Assembly (NCBI RefSeq): GCF_025024155.1
Contig: NW_026251774.1
Coordinates: 1 to 64,000, forward strand
Source of the DNA: Gamsiella multidivaricata
Taxonomy: Eukaryota > Mortierellomycota > Mortierellomycetes > Mortierellales > Mortierellaceae
Length of the DNA: 64,000 bases
Reading direction: 5' to 3'
The notes under the pieces were generated by a model that was not told where the DNA came from, ran no database searches, and saw only the letters and a list, made by a program, of their open reading frames with translations. The position numbers and the translations under genes were made by a program. Below, piece after piece: positions 10,506-22,867 of this stretch. Every line of letters begins with the position of its first letter. The first letter of the stretch is position 1.

Positions 10506-11479
10506 GTCTCTTCAACACCCTTCCTGCACTTTCGACATCTTCTAACGCTATTGTACTATTGTTGTGATATGGATGAAGGAGCACCACTCATCATATCAGG
10601 TTTATCAGAAGCTAGGTCGGTTTACTCTGCCTGCACTCGAGACACCCCTTCCCTGTCTATCGACTCTCAGAATCTGCCGACTGACAGCGACGAGGAACAT
10701 GAGATTAAGGCCACCATCATTAAGAACATCATAGGTGAGGTGGCGTGACGAAGACCAGTAAGGCCATTAGGAGGTCGAGTGTGATCATGAACAGTGATAT
10801 TGTAGGAGTGAGGGTAGTGGGGAGAAGGAGGGGTCCAAAAACAGCAGGAAATAAAGTCCACAATTCCTTGAATTTATGAATAGGCAGTTATGCTAAGTAG
10901 CGCATAGCTCGACTTCATGGCTGCGTGATCCCTTCCCCATAAGGATTTCCTTGTTGAATAGGACAGCGTTTCAAATGAACTGAGTGCTCCATGACGCCCA
11001 ATGTGCTGCGCCTAATTCCGCTTAGGTTTTTTTTTTTTTTTTTTTTTTTTTTTAGACTTTTATGAACATGAGATACATGGTTCCCGATAGTCCGATAATC
11101 TTGAAGCACATTTGAGGTAATATTCTTCGTAGTCTTTTAGTATGTAGATTAGTTCAATAAATTATGCTTACTTGAAATCATACACTGTACACGCTGATAT
11201 AATCTGGCACTTCTCATCCACACAGCTGGAATTGCATCTCTACACTCCGTCCCAACACACACGTACCGGTTCTTGGCGCACTTGAGGACTATCCATCTAT
11301 ACACAGCAGAACACGAGGATGCCGTCACTAGGCCCCATGAAAACGCGAAGCGCTATTGGGCAAACGCCCATGGGTTGCTCAATCTGCTATTTGCCAAATA
11401 GCATGCGAAATGGGACTGTTAAACTAGGGGGGGGCTGTCAAATAAGAGTGGCAGCCTAGGTTGTCAAATAGAAATAACC
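10506..11479. other. Spacer, no supported gene
   Basis: A 65-codon ORF at 10,551-10,748 lies in the same frame as the upstream gene, just beyond its TAG, and has an acidic tail (TDSDEEHEIKATIIKNI). It could be a lost C-terminal extension or chance. A T-run of about 26 bases lies at 11,027-11,053. The end of the stretch has TATTTGCCAAATAG-type motifs of the neighbouring element. Confidence 0.35.
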
Positions 11480-12256
11480 CCAATGGTAGACGTGCGATTA
11501 TTCGTCGACCTCTCTGCTATTTGCCGACCCTTACTTCCCTTACTTCTTTGGCTGCATGCGAAAATTATATGTCGCCCGATTGATCCGTCATACCCCTTCT
11601 TGTCTGTTTGTCGCCCCGTCAACTAGGCATATGAATCCCTGTCTGCTTGCCGCCTCATCAACTTGTCATATTGTTCCTTGCCTGTTCGTCACCCGGTGCC
11701 ATCTAAAATGGGCCTTTTTTTTTTTTATCTTACAAATGAACAAAGAAATTCGCCTCACATTGATCCTACATTGACTCCATACTGATCTCCTATATACCAG
11801 CTAGAACCAGAACTTTGTGCACGCGAGGTCTTTTTTTTCGATCTAATTGAAGTCTTTAATATGTTGAGGTAGCCTTTTTTCCTTTGTAATTGCGAGCTCT
11901 GGGTCTTCATTGGCAAATAGACCCATTTCTCCATCAATGGCTTTGTTCAACATCTTCAGCGCCACCATACACAATCCCGGATCATCTAATGACTGGCTCG
12001 CTAAGTTTTTGGCTTTACCCATGATTTCGCCATAAAACCCAGCCTTGGATAGCTTAATCGCACTCGATTGCACCCCCCCTGCTACAATGAATAGATAGGG
12101 ATCCATATGGCTAGTTAGCAGGGCGACAAACAGACAAGAAGGGGTATGACGGATCAGTCGGGCGACATATAACTTTCGCATGTAGCCAAGGAAGTAAGGG
12201 AATCAAGGGTCGGCAAATAGCAGAGAGGTCGACGAGTAATCACACGTCTGCATATG
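11480..12256 (-). mobile_element. Long-TIR element A, with transposase-tail remnant
   Basis: Inverted arms of roughly 165 bp (about 11,486-11,650 and 12,090-12,255) share GTCGAC, CTGCTATTTGCCGACC and ATTATATGTCGCCCGA segments. A minus-strand ORF (11,843-12,181) encodes YGEIMGKAKNLASQSLDDPG and MLNKAI, matching the coding remnant in element B at 37.5-38.3 kb. In element B it ends in a basic GKRLKSSMEQPSKRKKP tail like that of the Mutator-like transposase here. Arms this long and a transposase-like tail suggest a non-autonomous Mutator-like (or foldback) derivative. No target duplication could be fixed. Confidence 0.6.
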
Positions 12257-12719
12257 GCAGGGCAGGGGGTCGGCAAATAAGCATTTTCGACCGGTCGGCG
12301 AATAATTTGCTTTTTCGTGAGTAAGGATAAACACTGTCGTATGCACGGTATGGGTAATTTAACAACGTTTACAGTGGATTGATTGTTTATGAAGGAAGAA
12401 AGGTTCAGTGGGATCTATGTTTATGGCAGGGGGGAAAAGGTATGTGTGCACCTGATCGATTATAGCGGAGTATCTTTGTACCACACGGGCTGAGCTGTCA
12501 GCCCGCAAGTAACACCCACCACCACAACAACGACAGCCCACCTCACACTTTGCCACACCTTCATTGCGTCTTTACTTCATCACTTCAAAGAGGGGGGTCC
12601 CTTCCTTCGTCCCCTCTTTCCTTTATTCCTTTGTTTTTTCTCTTCTCCCATCTCCTTGCAGGACCCTTTGCTACAGGATCCTTCTTTTCCCTTGATCCCG
12701 ATCTTTCCTCATCACCACA
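12257..12719. other. Spacer and 5' leader of the membrane-protein gene
   Basis: The first ~60 bp continue the element's outer motif (GTCGGCAAATAAGC). The rest is pyrimidine-rich toward the ATG at 12,720, as is common for leaders here. No other gene is seen. Confidence 0.35.
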
Positions 12720-14300
12720 ATGGACCCCACCAGTAATAGTCCTCATTCCAACCACTCAAGCTATCAACGCGTTCCCTCGCTCACCTCCGGTCTCATCAGC
12801 GAAGACACTATCATCTCCCCTGGCCCCTCGGAGCCCCTCCGGAGCAACCGCAAGCACTCCCAATACGATGACGATGACCAAGAAGGAAACCCCGTCTCTT
12901 CCATGCCCCTCCACGACGAAATTCCCTATGGTCCACAGCCACCGGTCCTTCACACCACGGCCACCTTCACTTTCACACACCCTCTGAAGCCCATCCTCCT
13001 CCAACTGCTCACCACCCTCTCAACCATCCTCTTCACGGTCTTGCCTGTGGTCATCAAGGCCGGTCCGGATGCGACTTGGGGACAATGGTACTCCTGGCGT
13101 GACGCCTGTCGGCTTTTAGAGCCCTTCTTCAGTGGACTGTTGCACTCTTGGTTCTTTTACTCCTCCGACCTCATGCGGCGATGGCCCTCTTCCTCCTCCT
13201 CCTCTTCTTCTCTTTCTCCTTGTACTTCCGCTTCCTACAGTAACAACAGCTACAGCCACTACGCCGACATCCCATTGGCCGATCGCCCTTCTCCCTCCTC
13301 CTCCTCTTCTTACGCCCACAACCACAGCCTTTCGCCCGCCACAGCCCCCTCCTCTCCCTCCGGCCGCTCATCCAAGCAGCACTCCCTCTTCTTCAAATCC
13401 CTTCTCTCCTCAATTTTCACTTTCTTCCTCATCTTCTACGTCACAGGGGCGGCCCTCCACACGGCCGCTGCATTCTTTAAAAACGTCGTCTCCATCTTCT
13501 TGGATTTACACTCCCAAGGCATCGGTCTCTCGACCCACGCACCCACTGCTGGTGATGGCCTCCTCTCTCTAAAGCTCGCTCAGGAGCTTAAACAGGGGTA
13601 TTTGTTGATTCAGGATGTTTGGGAACATAATATTTCCCATTACATGTATGCATTCGGAGCATTGGGCATGTCGTGGTGTGAGATGATTGCTTATTCGGGA
13701 CAGGTTCTTCCAGCTGGCGTGAACCTTGCCAGGGTGGGACGACCAGGACCTGTCAACACAAAGGACCACCGACACCAAGGGAGGAGGGAGGAGGAGCGTG
13801 ACCCTGAAGCAGTGAATGGGACGATGACCGGTCGTAGCAGTAAACGACTCGTTTTTCTATGGATCCTCGCCGGCGTACTCTACGGAGGCATCGTTGCAGG
13901 TAACTAACTACTCAAAAATTTGCTGTCATCATCCTTTAAGTTGCACACAACTGAAAAAAACAAAACAAAAAGGCGCTGCAGTCCAAGTGCCATAGCTATT
14001 TTGTCCATCTAACATTTTTCATTTCTTGCTTCATTAGGCGTTGCATGCCAATACCCAAAGGGCTTATACGTTGGGTCCGCATATGTGCTCCTCCTGCTCT
14101 TGGTCCTCAGCAGTTATCTTTTCTCCACTCGGAAACGTAGCGGAGGGATCTTCACCCTCGGACGCAACTACATTCTCCAGACCTATCTCATCGGTGGAGT
14201 CGTCGCCGCTGTGGCCATCATCATCTACATGGCCATCCACCACTTTGACATGCTCACTAGCAACGACAAATCCCACCTCGGATCCATCACTAGGCCGTAG
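12720..14300 (+). CDS. Multi-pass membrane protein, unrecognised
   Basis: Two exons, 12,720-13,899 and 14,038-14,300, join in phase 1 across a 138-bp intron and give 480 residues. The cytosol-like N terminus (~80 residues) is Ser/Pro-rich. Hydrophobic segments follow at about 85-105 (LLQLLTTLSTILFTVLPVV), around 222-265, near 375-392 (VFLWILAGVLYGGIVAG), 402-418 and 430-450, giving roughly five to seven spans. Between the first spans is a conserved-looking WGQWYSWRDACRLLEPF and a Ser/Pro low-complexity stretch (about 158-220), encoded by CTC/TCC runs and probably length-variable. No catalytic motif is recognised. The second exon encodes the last two spans, so splicing is needed for a complete membrane domain. 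Confidence 0.85.
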
Positions 14301-14710
14301 TATCGAAAACATTGGCCCCTCCCATTCGGTTGATACGACCCAGTTGAACAAAAAATACCCCCCATTTGCATTGAATAAAAGAAAAAGATCGAGAGACACT
14401 TTAGCCGTACAATGTTCGATGCTTTTTATGTTCATGCGTTTTTCTTTCCTTTAGAACAAGAGTAAGAGGCTATTTTGAACAAGAGATATTATTATCTTTC
14501 TCTTGTCTAGAATAGCCCTTTGCCATGGCCACCGCTTGATCGATGGGGTCGCATCCATGTTCCTGTCTTTTTTCTTCGTTCCTTCCAACGTCCTTGACGC
14601 AACAAAAAAAAAAAAAATACGTCAGCGAAGAAAAAAAAAACCGAAAACCTGTCCGCTGTCCAATTGATCCTGTCGGTAGTAATGGCTTTTATCCCTGTTT
14701 CTCCTTTGCT
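14301..14710. other. Intergenic, convergent 3' ends
   Basis: The membrane-protein gene and the UEV gene converge here. Two A-runs near 14,603-14,640 are seen. AATAAA at about 14,375 may serve the upstream gene. Nothing else is supported. Confidence 0.4.
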
Positions 14711-16409
14711 TTAAAAGGTTGATCCCTCTGGTGGTTGAGGAAGCTTTCTGTTGTTGGGCGAAGCCATCTCTCTAATATCATTCGATTCGCAAAGGAAAAA
14801 AACAGCGTCAATATCCAAGGATTGAAAAAGAAGAATAGGTGCATCATACATGCTTTAGAAGCGATAGAGACATACCGGCGCAGTTCAGTCAATACAGTCT
14901 CGAGGCCATAGTTTCTCTTCCAGTTACTTAAGCATGTCAACTTTGAGGGATCCACCTAATAAACGTTTTCAATATCAGGCAAGGCACATGCATATTCATT
15001 AATCTCTATGTCTTTCTCTTTCATTTCAGTATAATACATGGCTCCAAAAATAGGACATGATTCCTTCGACCTCAGCCAGACATGACTTCTCAGGTGCAAG
15101 AAATTGTTCGAAACTTACACGTCCGGATGTCTGGTTCACGCAGGGGAGGTTGACGCGCGACACAAATGATACCGTCGGGGGCACATCCGGATAGCTGTCA
15201 CCGCAATGAATCCTCAGACTATAAATCCTGTTCTCATGGACAGTCTACACAACATTGCAAATGAACAGCATAAAGCAGCGAAAAAGGGCGTGAGTCTTAA
15301 GCACGCTATCAAATCAGGAAAAGATGAGATGGAGAATAATATCTACAGCAAAAAAGAAAAGATGAAAAGAAAGAAAAAAAGAACAGTAGAAAACATGAGC
15401 AATGCACGATACAATTGACATACGCCGCCCCCTTTGTTCCTAAACCAAAAAAACATCGCCTTCCCGCTTCGATCTTCCTTCTTGACTCAACCGCCCCATG
15501 ATCAACGTATAATGAAAAAAATGCCCCAATCCAGGTGGCATTCATAACACCCAAATACAGTAAACCAAAACCAAAACAAAAAAAGAAAAGAAAAGGGAGA
15601 GAAGAGTCCCTTCCGCTGCAAAGACTCATTTGATAGCAAATGAACCAAATAGAGCACGACCAAAAAAAAAAAGAAAGAAAGCAAACATACGTGTCCAGGT
15701 CCAAGGATCGTTCCGTTCCAGTTTGACATCAGAATATCATCGCCGTCCGAGAGTCCGTAGCTGCAGGTGCCGTCGCCAATACCCTTCTCGCCCTTCTCGA
15801 GCTCGTCCATCAATTTGAAGTTGCGGGGAACTACACATCATGGGGCGTGGCGCAAAAACAACGCGGCGGAGCGAGTAAAAAAAAAAAAAAAAAAAAAAAA
15901 ACAAAGAGACGCAGTGAAGAAAAAAAAAAAAAGAGAGATAAAAGGTCAGTATATCAGACACTTCTCATAAAAACTGTGTGATTTTATTTTTTTTGTTCCA
16001 GCACGTTGTTTTTTTGGTGGCGAGCCCGTAAGGGCCATTGGTGGGGAGGGGAGAACAATCGACCCATTCCACGGCGGCATGGTGAATCCATCGTCTACAT
16101 CCCACACGACCCTGTATGGGCAGCTAGCTGGCTGTATTATTATTTATCCCTGCAGAAACAACCATCACTGCCCGCGACTATCGATGAATAAGCTGTCTGT
16201 AAAGTCGCCCGCGAAGTGCTTGAGAGGATGTGGACAAATCTTCCCGAGGCGGCGCGTTTTTTTTGCTTTTTTTATCTCGGGGGGCACAGTGGGGTTTCTT
16301 CTTTTTTTTTGCTCTCCTTTTGGTGGCGCGAGGGGGGTGTCGAAGTTAGGTCCCAAGGTCGAGAGAAAGAGAGAGAGAGAGCAGTGTCAGCCAACTTACT
16401 TTTCGCCAT
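14711..16409 (-). CDS. MMS2: Ubiquitin-conjugating enzyme variant (Mms2/UEV1)
   Basis: Five exons on the minus strand, 16,400-16,409, 15,691-15,830, 15,119-15,244, 14,876-14,955 and 14,711-14,771, join in phase to 138 residues, close to yeast Mms2 (137). Conserved landmarks are [91 protein letters not shown] and the C-terminal [11 protein letters not shown]. The active-site Cys of true E2 enzymes is absent, as expected for UEVs. Mms2 pairs with Ubc13 to build Lys63-linked ubiquitin chains on PCNA in error-free post-replication repair (family knowledge). Each junction has GT...AG, and the donors are GTAAGT or GTATGT. Exon 1 carries only ten coding bases, so ORF-based calling misses the gene. 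Confidence 0.95.
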
Positions 16410-16863
16410 GGTTTCGTGATTGAGTTATGTATAAAAGAAAAGTGAAGCGGAAGAATGGAGGAGTAGGAATGAAAGAAGGGTGTGTAGGATTGACTGAAAG
16501 AGAGAGAGGGAAAAAGCGCGATTAGTTCGGTCAGGGCAAGCGGAAAAGAAATCAAAAAAAAAAAAAAATTGTGGGTCTGCTGCTTAGTGCTGGGCAATGA
16601 CGTGAGAGCGAGAATGAGCACCTCCTCCACCCATGTATGTAAACATACACAAACAGGCACACAAACAACACGCGAATGAATCGATACCACCCACAAGGTT
16701 GTATTTAGGTGGATGTAAATGTTCATTTTATTTTTGCTTGCTTGTGTGCGTGTGAATGAATGTATGCGGGTGTTTGTTATGTTGTTGTAGGTATGAATGT
16801 ACGCAACACCGGCTACCATTTGTAGCCCCATCCTTCGATACCGTCTCCACCAGCACTGGCGCC
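16410..16863. other. Intergenic: UEV promoter and trehalose-gene 3' end
   Basis: The spacer between two minus-strand genes contains an A-run near 16,553-16,568 and purine-rich sequence. No other coding signal is seen. Confidence 0.4.
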
Positions 16864-19800
16864 CTAGCTCCTGGCAAGGTCCACAAGCAGTGACTCGACC
16901 TCGGGCACGTCAGCAAGGTAGAACTTGGCCTCCGTCTGCTTCTGTCCCACAGTGCACGTAATCACCTCCTGCGCATCAGGACCCACAATACTCTCGTTAC
17001 TCAGGCACGAGAACACGGCCTCATCCGTCTTGCCATCTCCAACACACAGGATAAAGTCAACCGGGCCCACATCCGCCTGGATGTCCTTCAGGATCGCCTT
17101 CACACTTGTTGACTTGTCAATACTGCTCGGGCGCAGTTCCAGTGTCTTGTTGCCCAGAATAATCGACAGCGCCATATGGGCCAGTAGCTTCTCCAAGTTC
17201 ACCTGCAACTCTGTGGCCTGCCATGTACCAAACTCAGGATCTGCCTCGCGGTAGTGCCACGTCATGTTAATTTCCTTCTCTTCAATGAAACTACCGGGCG
17301 TACGCTCAGTGTAGTGCTTGAACAACGGGCGGATCGTCTCGCGCCAGCTCGAATCCACCTGGTCGACTGATCGGAACCAGCCGTTGCCTGCATCCTTGAC
17401 CAGCTTCACTGGCTCCTGAGCGTCCGAGGCTGGCATTTCCGAACGGATCTGCTTCATCGCCTTAGCCACGCTGGCAGGGTGCTTGTAGAAGCATCCGTGC
17501 TCAGCCGACATTCCAACACCACAGTTGCCAAACCACGAATCCAGATGCTTTCGATCGCGACCAGAAAGGATGTATACATATGTGTTCGGCTGTGCTGCAA
17601 GTGCCTGCAGGTTGTGGATGATGTGGCTCGCAGGGTTGGCTATTATACATGAGAAGAAAAGAAGGTAAAAAAAAAAAAAAAAAAAGGATAATGAGTAAAC
17701 TGATGTCCCACTCAATGATGCCTTAAATGCTCGTAATCCATACAACATCAAGCTGATTACATACCAAACTCTGGCAACTTGTGCGTAGCGGTTAAGGTGC
17801 CGTCATAATCGAAAAAGATGACCTTGGCCTTGGTCGAATGGCTGCGTGCTTCGAGGACGTGCTGAATGGTCAGCTTGGGCAGGGCCATGCGATGGTCAAA
17901 CTCCTCAGAGACCCTTCTGAGCTCGTTCACAAAGCTCAGGCCCCAGTATGCTGCCGTGTACTTTGTCACGTATCTGAACAGCTTCTGGTGGTTGCTCTTT
18001 CTCGTATCCTCAGGCATGGTCACGGCTTCGTAGATCGCATCAGCCAGCTCGCCCGTATTCCAAGGGTTCACAATGATTGATCCTGAACGAAATAAACATA
18101 TAATAGGAATGATAATGATAAGCAGCTAGAACTTTCGCTTGTATTATTACAAACAATCTTTTGCAATGGGTTGAATGACTTACCGTTCAAACTCTGAGCA
18201 GCTCCAGCAAACTCACTGAGGATCATGACACCGTGGTTCTCCTGTTGACAGCAAATGTACTCGTAACTGACCAAGTTCATTCCATCGCGCGTACTTGAAA
18301 TCAAGCACACGTCCGAGACAGCATATAGTGCCACCAACTCTTCAAAGTTCACGGACTTGTGCAGGAAATGAATCGGCTGGAATTCGATTGTGCCATACAT
18401 GCCGTTGATACGACCCACGAGCTCGTTGACGACAGCGCGCAAGTTTTGGTACTCCTCCACATCCTGACGAGAGGGCACAGCAACCTGGACCAAGACGACC
18501 TTGCCGATCCACTCTGGGTGCTCTGACAAAAACACTTCGAGGGCATGCAACTTTTGGGGAACACCCTTGATGTAGTCCAGGCGATCGACACCGACAATCA
18601 ACTTGACGCCCTTGAATTTCTCGCGCAGGGACTGGATGCGATTGATGACCGCGGACTCCTTCAGGCCATCTGCAAACTTCTCGGGGTCGATTCCAATGGG
18701 GAAGGTGCCGACATGGGCATAACGACCCTCAAAATCGACGCCGTTAGGCATAGTAGAGAGTCCCAGGATGCGGGTACATGAGGACAGGAAGTGGCGGGCG
18801 TAATCGTAGGTGTGGAATCCAATCAGATCAGAGTTCAAGACGCCGAGAAGGATCTCTTTGCGGACAGGCAGGATTCTATGGACGCGATCACAAAAAGACA
18901 AGAAAAGTGGACGTTAGAGAGATAAAGATACATTCAGGACGCATTGTCCAGGATGTGGATTTGACGTCATGATTAGCATAATTAAAATGTGTGAGACAAA
19001 AAAGAGGAATTGGCTGAATTGACCATCCTCAGCCAGTAATTGTCCCAGGGGGGGTTGAGGGTGGTTTTCAGCCAAAGGAGCATGGCGCTATGACAGATTC
19101 TGAATGCGACAAAAGAAAAAAAAGGGATCATGTATCCTTTACCTATAGACTTCACTACTGGGGAAGGGCGTGTGCAAGAAGAATCCAATCTTGATGTTCT
19201 TGACGGGCTCATTGTTCTGGCGCTGCTGCTCGACCTCCTGTCTCAACAGCTTTGGCAGCAACATCAGATGGTAATCCTGAACCCAGACCAGATCGCCGTC
19301 GCGCACAATCTCGGTAATAGCTTTTGCAAAGAGGCTGTTTGCCTGTTGATATGCGCCCCAATCATCCTCGTTGAACGAGATCTCACCGGGGTGGTAATGG
19401 AACAATGGCCAGAGAATGCTGTCATTTAGATTAGGGGCGGAAATAAGAGATTACGGGTTAGAAACCAATTTGCTTTACAATAACTGTGTATCGCCGCATA
19501 CTTGAAGATAACAATCTTTAAATCAAAAACGACCAAAGATCACTTCTTTTCTTTTTTTTCTTTTTTTTACCTGTTGGAGAATCCATTGTAGTGCATGTCA
19601 GCAATCTCGTCATCGATAAAGACGGGCATGCACGAGTACTTTTCGAGCAGCTCCTTCTGGACCTGGGCGCGTTCTGCCTCGGGGATGTCGATTCCGGGCC
19701 ATCCGATCCACGTGAACTTCATCATCCGCTTGAGTCCGGAGAGGGCAGAGACGAGGCCGCCGGAGGACATCTTGTATTGGTAGTTGCCGGCATCGTCCTT

Positions 19801-19902
19801 GGTGATGGTCACGGGCAATCGGTTGGAGACGACCAGCAGTCGGAGGTCGTCATTGGCGCCCGCCTGTGGAGCAGCAACCTGGGTGTCCTCGCTAAGAGAC
19901 AT
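16864..19902 (-). CDS. Trehalose-6-phosphate synthase/phosphatase fusion
   Basis: Five exons, 19,571-19,902, 19,143-19,418, 18,184-18,875, 17,765-18,082 and 16,864-17,639, all with GT-AG and matching phase, encode 797 residues. Residues ~20-490 form a GT20 synthase: RLLVVSNRLPVTI, SSGGLVSAL, VWVQDYHLMLLP, HTPFPSSEVYR, GVDRLDYIKGV, RDGMNLVSYEY and LSEFAGAAQSL include the donor and Glc-6-P binding residues. Residues ~520-790 form a HAD phosphatase with the nucleophile motif DYDGTLT, ILSGRDRKH and GDGKTDE, all intact. The protein should make trehalose-6-phosphate from UDP-glucose and Glc-6-P. The intact phosphatase motifs suggest it may also dephosphorylate it, making it bifunctional or Tps2-like; activity cannot be decided from sequence. 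Trehalose serves as reserve and stress protectant. Confidence 0.95.
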
Positions 19903-19920
19903 TGGACTGTATAGAAAGAA

Positions 19921-19992
<72 letters not shown>

Positions 19993-20810
19993 GTTGTGGT
20001 AGAGTGGAGAGGAGGAAGAGAGGAAGTGGAAAGAAGAGGAGGAGGAGGAGGAAGGTGCCAAGGAGGGAAAGTGAATGAGAAAGGGTAAGGGGTGGGGGGT
20101 CTTGGGGAATGAGCACAAAGGGTGATCAGCATAGGAGGAACAGTCAAAAGTGACGTCGTTTTGCGATCATCAGCACCCACCCAGCAGGAAAAAAGGGACG
20201 CCTTTGTCCATCCACTGCGGACACAGGCTCACTACTTGGCCACAGCTAGTCCAGGAACAGGCCTGCGTGCCACAACGTGCCTGATCGAAGCGAGATCAGA
20301 CTAACGCATATCCAGAGAGGAAGAAACAGCTCCATCGTCTTATTCGGCTTATCGTCATGGATGCGAGCATGCTCTAAGAGTAGGAGATATATGCTGAATT
20401 ATCCTTTTGTTACACAGTCCCTCGCTCAGCTCACCATGCACATTCCACCCGCGGACAAAACGCGTCCCTTGCGTCCTCTTCGCAATCAGAAACCATGCGC
20501 GCGATAAAGGTTCATACGCTACGAAAGAATACAAAAAAAAAAAAGCTTGAAACCCGCGACACGGATGCCTCTATAGTTCATTTCAGAATCAGTTGAACAA
20601 TATCAGTTGAGGCCAACTAGGAACATTGCGACAGGTCAACGGCATACAAGTTTTAATTATCCACTTCTATTTACAGCGAGCCAAGGCTACAAATACAAGA
20701 ACGTGCAGATGCGATATAAATCTGCTCTGCTCAACAATAGGAGGGAGAGAGAAGAAAGAAAAAGAAACTATGGTACAATGAAAGAAAATAGCAAGCTACT
20801 CCTCTCAGGC
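19903..20810. other. Intergenic: trehalose-gene promoter with (GA)n
   Basis: A perfect (GA)n run occupies about 19,927-19,987, just upstream of the ATG (CT-rich on the coding strand), followed by GGA-rich purine sequence to about 20,055. AGGGG near 20,085-20,100 resembles a stress-response element but is too short to be decisive. No other gene is seen. Confidence 0.45.
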
Positions 20811-22867
20811 TCAAAGCAAGAGCTCATCACCATCGCCAACGACCGTCAAGACCTTGACCGCCGTCGCCGCAATAAGCTGCCAGACCTCGCCTCTCAACAT
20901 AATCAACGCCATCACCCAATACAACAACGTCTTCATATCCGTGCGCATCATCTTGTCTGCACATGTCTTCACAACCTTCACAACCTTGTTTCGCATTCCC
21001 TGCTGTCTGGCCGCAATCTTCATGAAGATCGAATTTGGACGAAGAATCAATCGATAAAACCGACCCCCGCGTGGGTTCTTGGGGTCACTTCCAGAATCGC
21101 GACCGATCCATGTCCGGTCCTTGCGGGATAGCGGGTACTGTGTCGGCAGGTCCGACTCGATCGAGGGTGTGATCATGAAGGACGGGATGTTAGCAGAGGA
21201 CTTGGAATGCTTTAGCAGTGAAGCCTTCAGCGGTGTCGATTTGTGGCTGTGGTGGCTGTGGTTGCCGCCAGAGGTATGATGGCGCTGATGAGGGTTGTTG
21301 TTGCCTGCGGATGTAGTGTTGTTCAGGTCGATGAGTGGGATCGAGTTGGAGCGGGTCCTGAGAAGATTAGGTCGCACTAACATATTATTGTTATTCAAAT
21401 GACTATTGTTGCCGGACGAGGGTGGGGCCATGGGCATCATCGGTGTCATTGACAAGAAATTAAGGCCGTCGTGGGGTCGTAATCCGGGACTGTGGAGTGG
21501 AGTCGAGATGGCATCGAAATAGATCGAGTCGCATGAATTGACCCGGCTGAGAGATGAGGTCGGGGTTCCGGACTGGAGACTGAGCATTGGATAACCAAAG
21601 TAATGAAAGATCTCACAGGTCTCTGGATCGTACTCGTACGCATCAGTGCCGCCAAAGTCTAGAAAAGCAGGTATGAAATTGGTAAAGACGTTAGATGCTG
21701 AAGGAAGATGACCCATAATTACGTGATATGATCCGAGATGGAATCAAGAATAAAGCGATATAGCATACCGGTAGAGAGTTCTTGGAGGTCGAAATGGTCG
21801 TGGAGCTCATTAACCGAGGACGGGAACGAGACCCGTGCGCGAGCAGTTTCTGGAAGAGCACGCTTGAGCATCTGCCAGATTCCGCCAAAGACCCAGCTGT
21901 AGTTGAGCACGTAAACTGGCGCCAGAAAAAAAAAAAAAAAAAATCAACAATGTCAGCAATAGTTCGTCACAGTTCCGGAAACCGGGAATAAAAAAGGGAA
22001 AGCAAAGATCTCGACAGATGATGTTCTACAGCGTGCTTACAAAAGCGCGCGTCTGTCTGCAAACCACAAAAAAATAATCTACATCTTCATCTTGTGTGCC
22101 CATGGTTGCTATGACTAAGCGCCTCAGCACGATACACATGTTTGCATTGTTGATCCTTCACCCAAACGGCATTTTTTTTTAGAGCCATACAAGAATGGAG
22201 GAAAGAGAAAGTGGAGAAAGAAAGGCATACCTTGAGCAAAGCAGCTGGGGTAACGGTGCTTGAGCAAATCGATGGTGTAAGAGATCATCTGATGATCCAA
22301 ATCGGATACCGAGGCACCCTGGAGATCGAGAATCAGCGATGCCTGGAGCGAATGGTCCTCTGGGGGCTGACGACGGCTAGACTCCCAGAGGAGCTTGCGG
22401 GTGCATTCGAGGACGAAAATGATGTAGCGCTTGTATTCCAGGAATCGGTCGTTCTCTTCGGCCTCTCCCGTGTCGGAATACTCCTGCTGAGGGGCGGGGA
22501 CATATTTGCGGAGGCGGATGGTGATGACAGGATGACCGTAGCGGTCCTGGCCGCGCAACTGGACGAGTCCGTTGATCCAGAGGGGGTTGTCCTCCATATC
22601 TCTGGGGGAGATATGGTCGCATTCTGCAGCTATCCTCCAGGCGACGTTGGCGTCGACGAGGTTGTAGGCCTCAGGGAGGGCGTAGTTGGCCTTCTTGAGG
22701 AAGCGGAAGAGGGTGATGCGGTCGTTGAGGTAGTTGGTGGCGATGTGGTGGGAGGGGTGGTGGGGCGGGTACTGCTGCTGGACGAGGTGCTGCAGCTCTG
22801 TGACCTGCTGGATGTGCTCCTGGTACAGCTCCAGCAGGCTGTTTGTGGATGCTTCAGCCGCGTTCAT
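20811..22867 (-). CDS. CRAL-TRIO (Sec14-like) protein with C-terminal membrane segment
   Basis: Three exons, 22,231-22,867, 21,769-21,915 and 20,811-21,658, join in phase to 543 residues. The N-terminal third has the helical CRAL-TRIO-N region (LFRFLKKANYALPEAYNLVD). A lipid-binding lobe follows (VITIRLRKY, ILDLQGASVSDLDHQM, RYPSCFAQVYVLNYSWVFGG, then PSSVNELHDHFD). After about 265 the sequence is Ser/Asn/His-rich and probably disordered. The C terminus is basic (KIAARQQGMRNKVVKVVKT) and ends with a hydrophobic stretch (LLYWVMALIMLRGEVWQLI) that could anchor it in a membrane. Family members bind phosphoinositides or other lipids. The combination with a C-terminal anchor recalls MOSPD2-type tethers, although no MSP domain is seen. 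The ligand is unknown. Confidence 0.88.

Noticed and set aside
13116..13371. Arg/Gly-rich antisense ORFs within the membrane-protein gene
   Set aside because: They are reverse reading of the CTC/TCC serine repeat.
15206..15418. Lysine-rich 70-codon ORF on the plus strand
   Set aside because: It overlaps exon 3 and an intron of the UEV gene on the opposite strand and is A-rich chance sequence.
19809..20180. ORFs with long (SL)n or (RE)n repeats near the trehalose gene
   Set aside because: They are translation of the (GA)n microsatellite.
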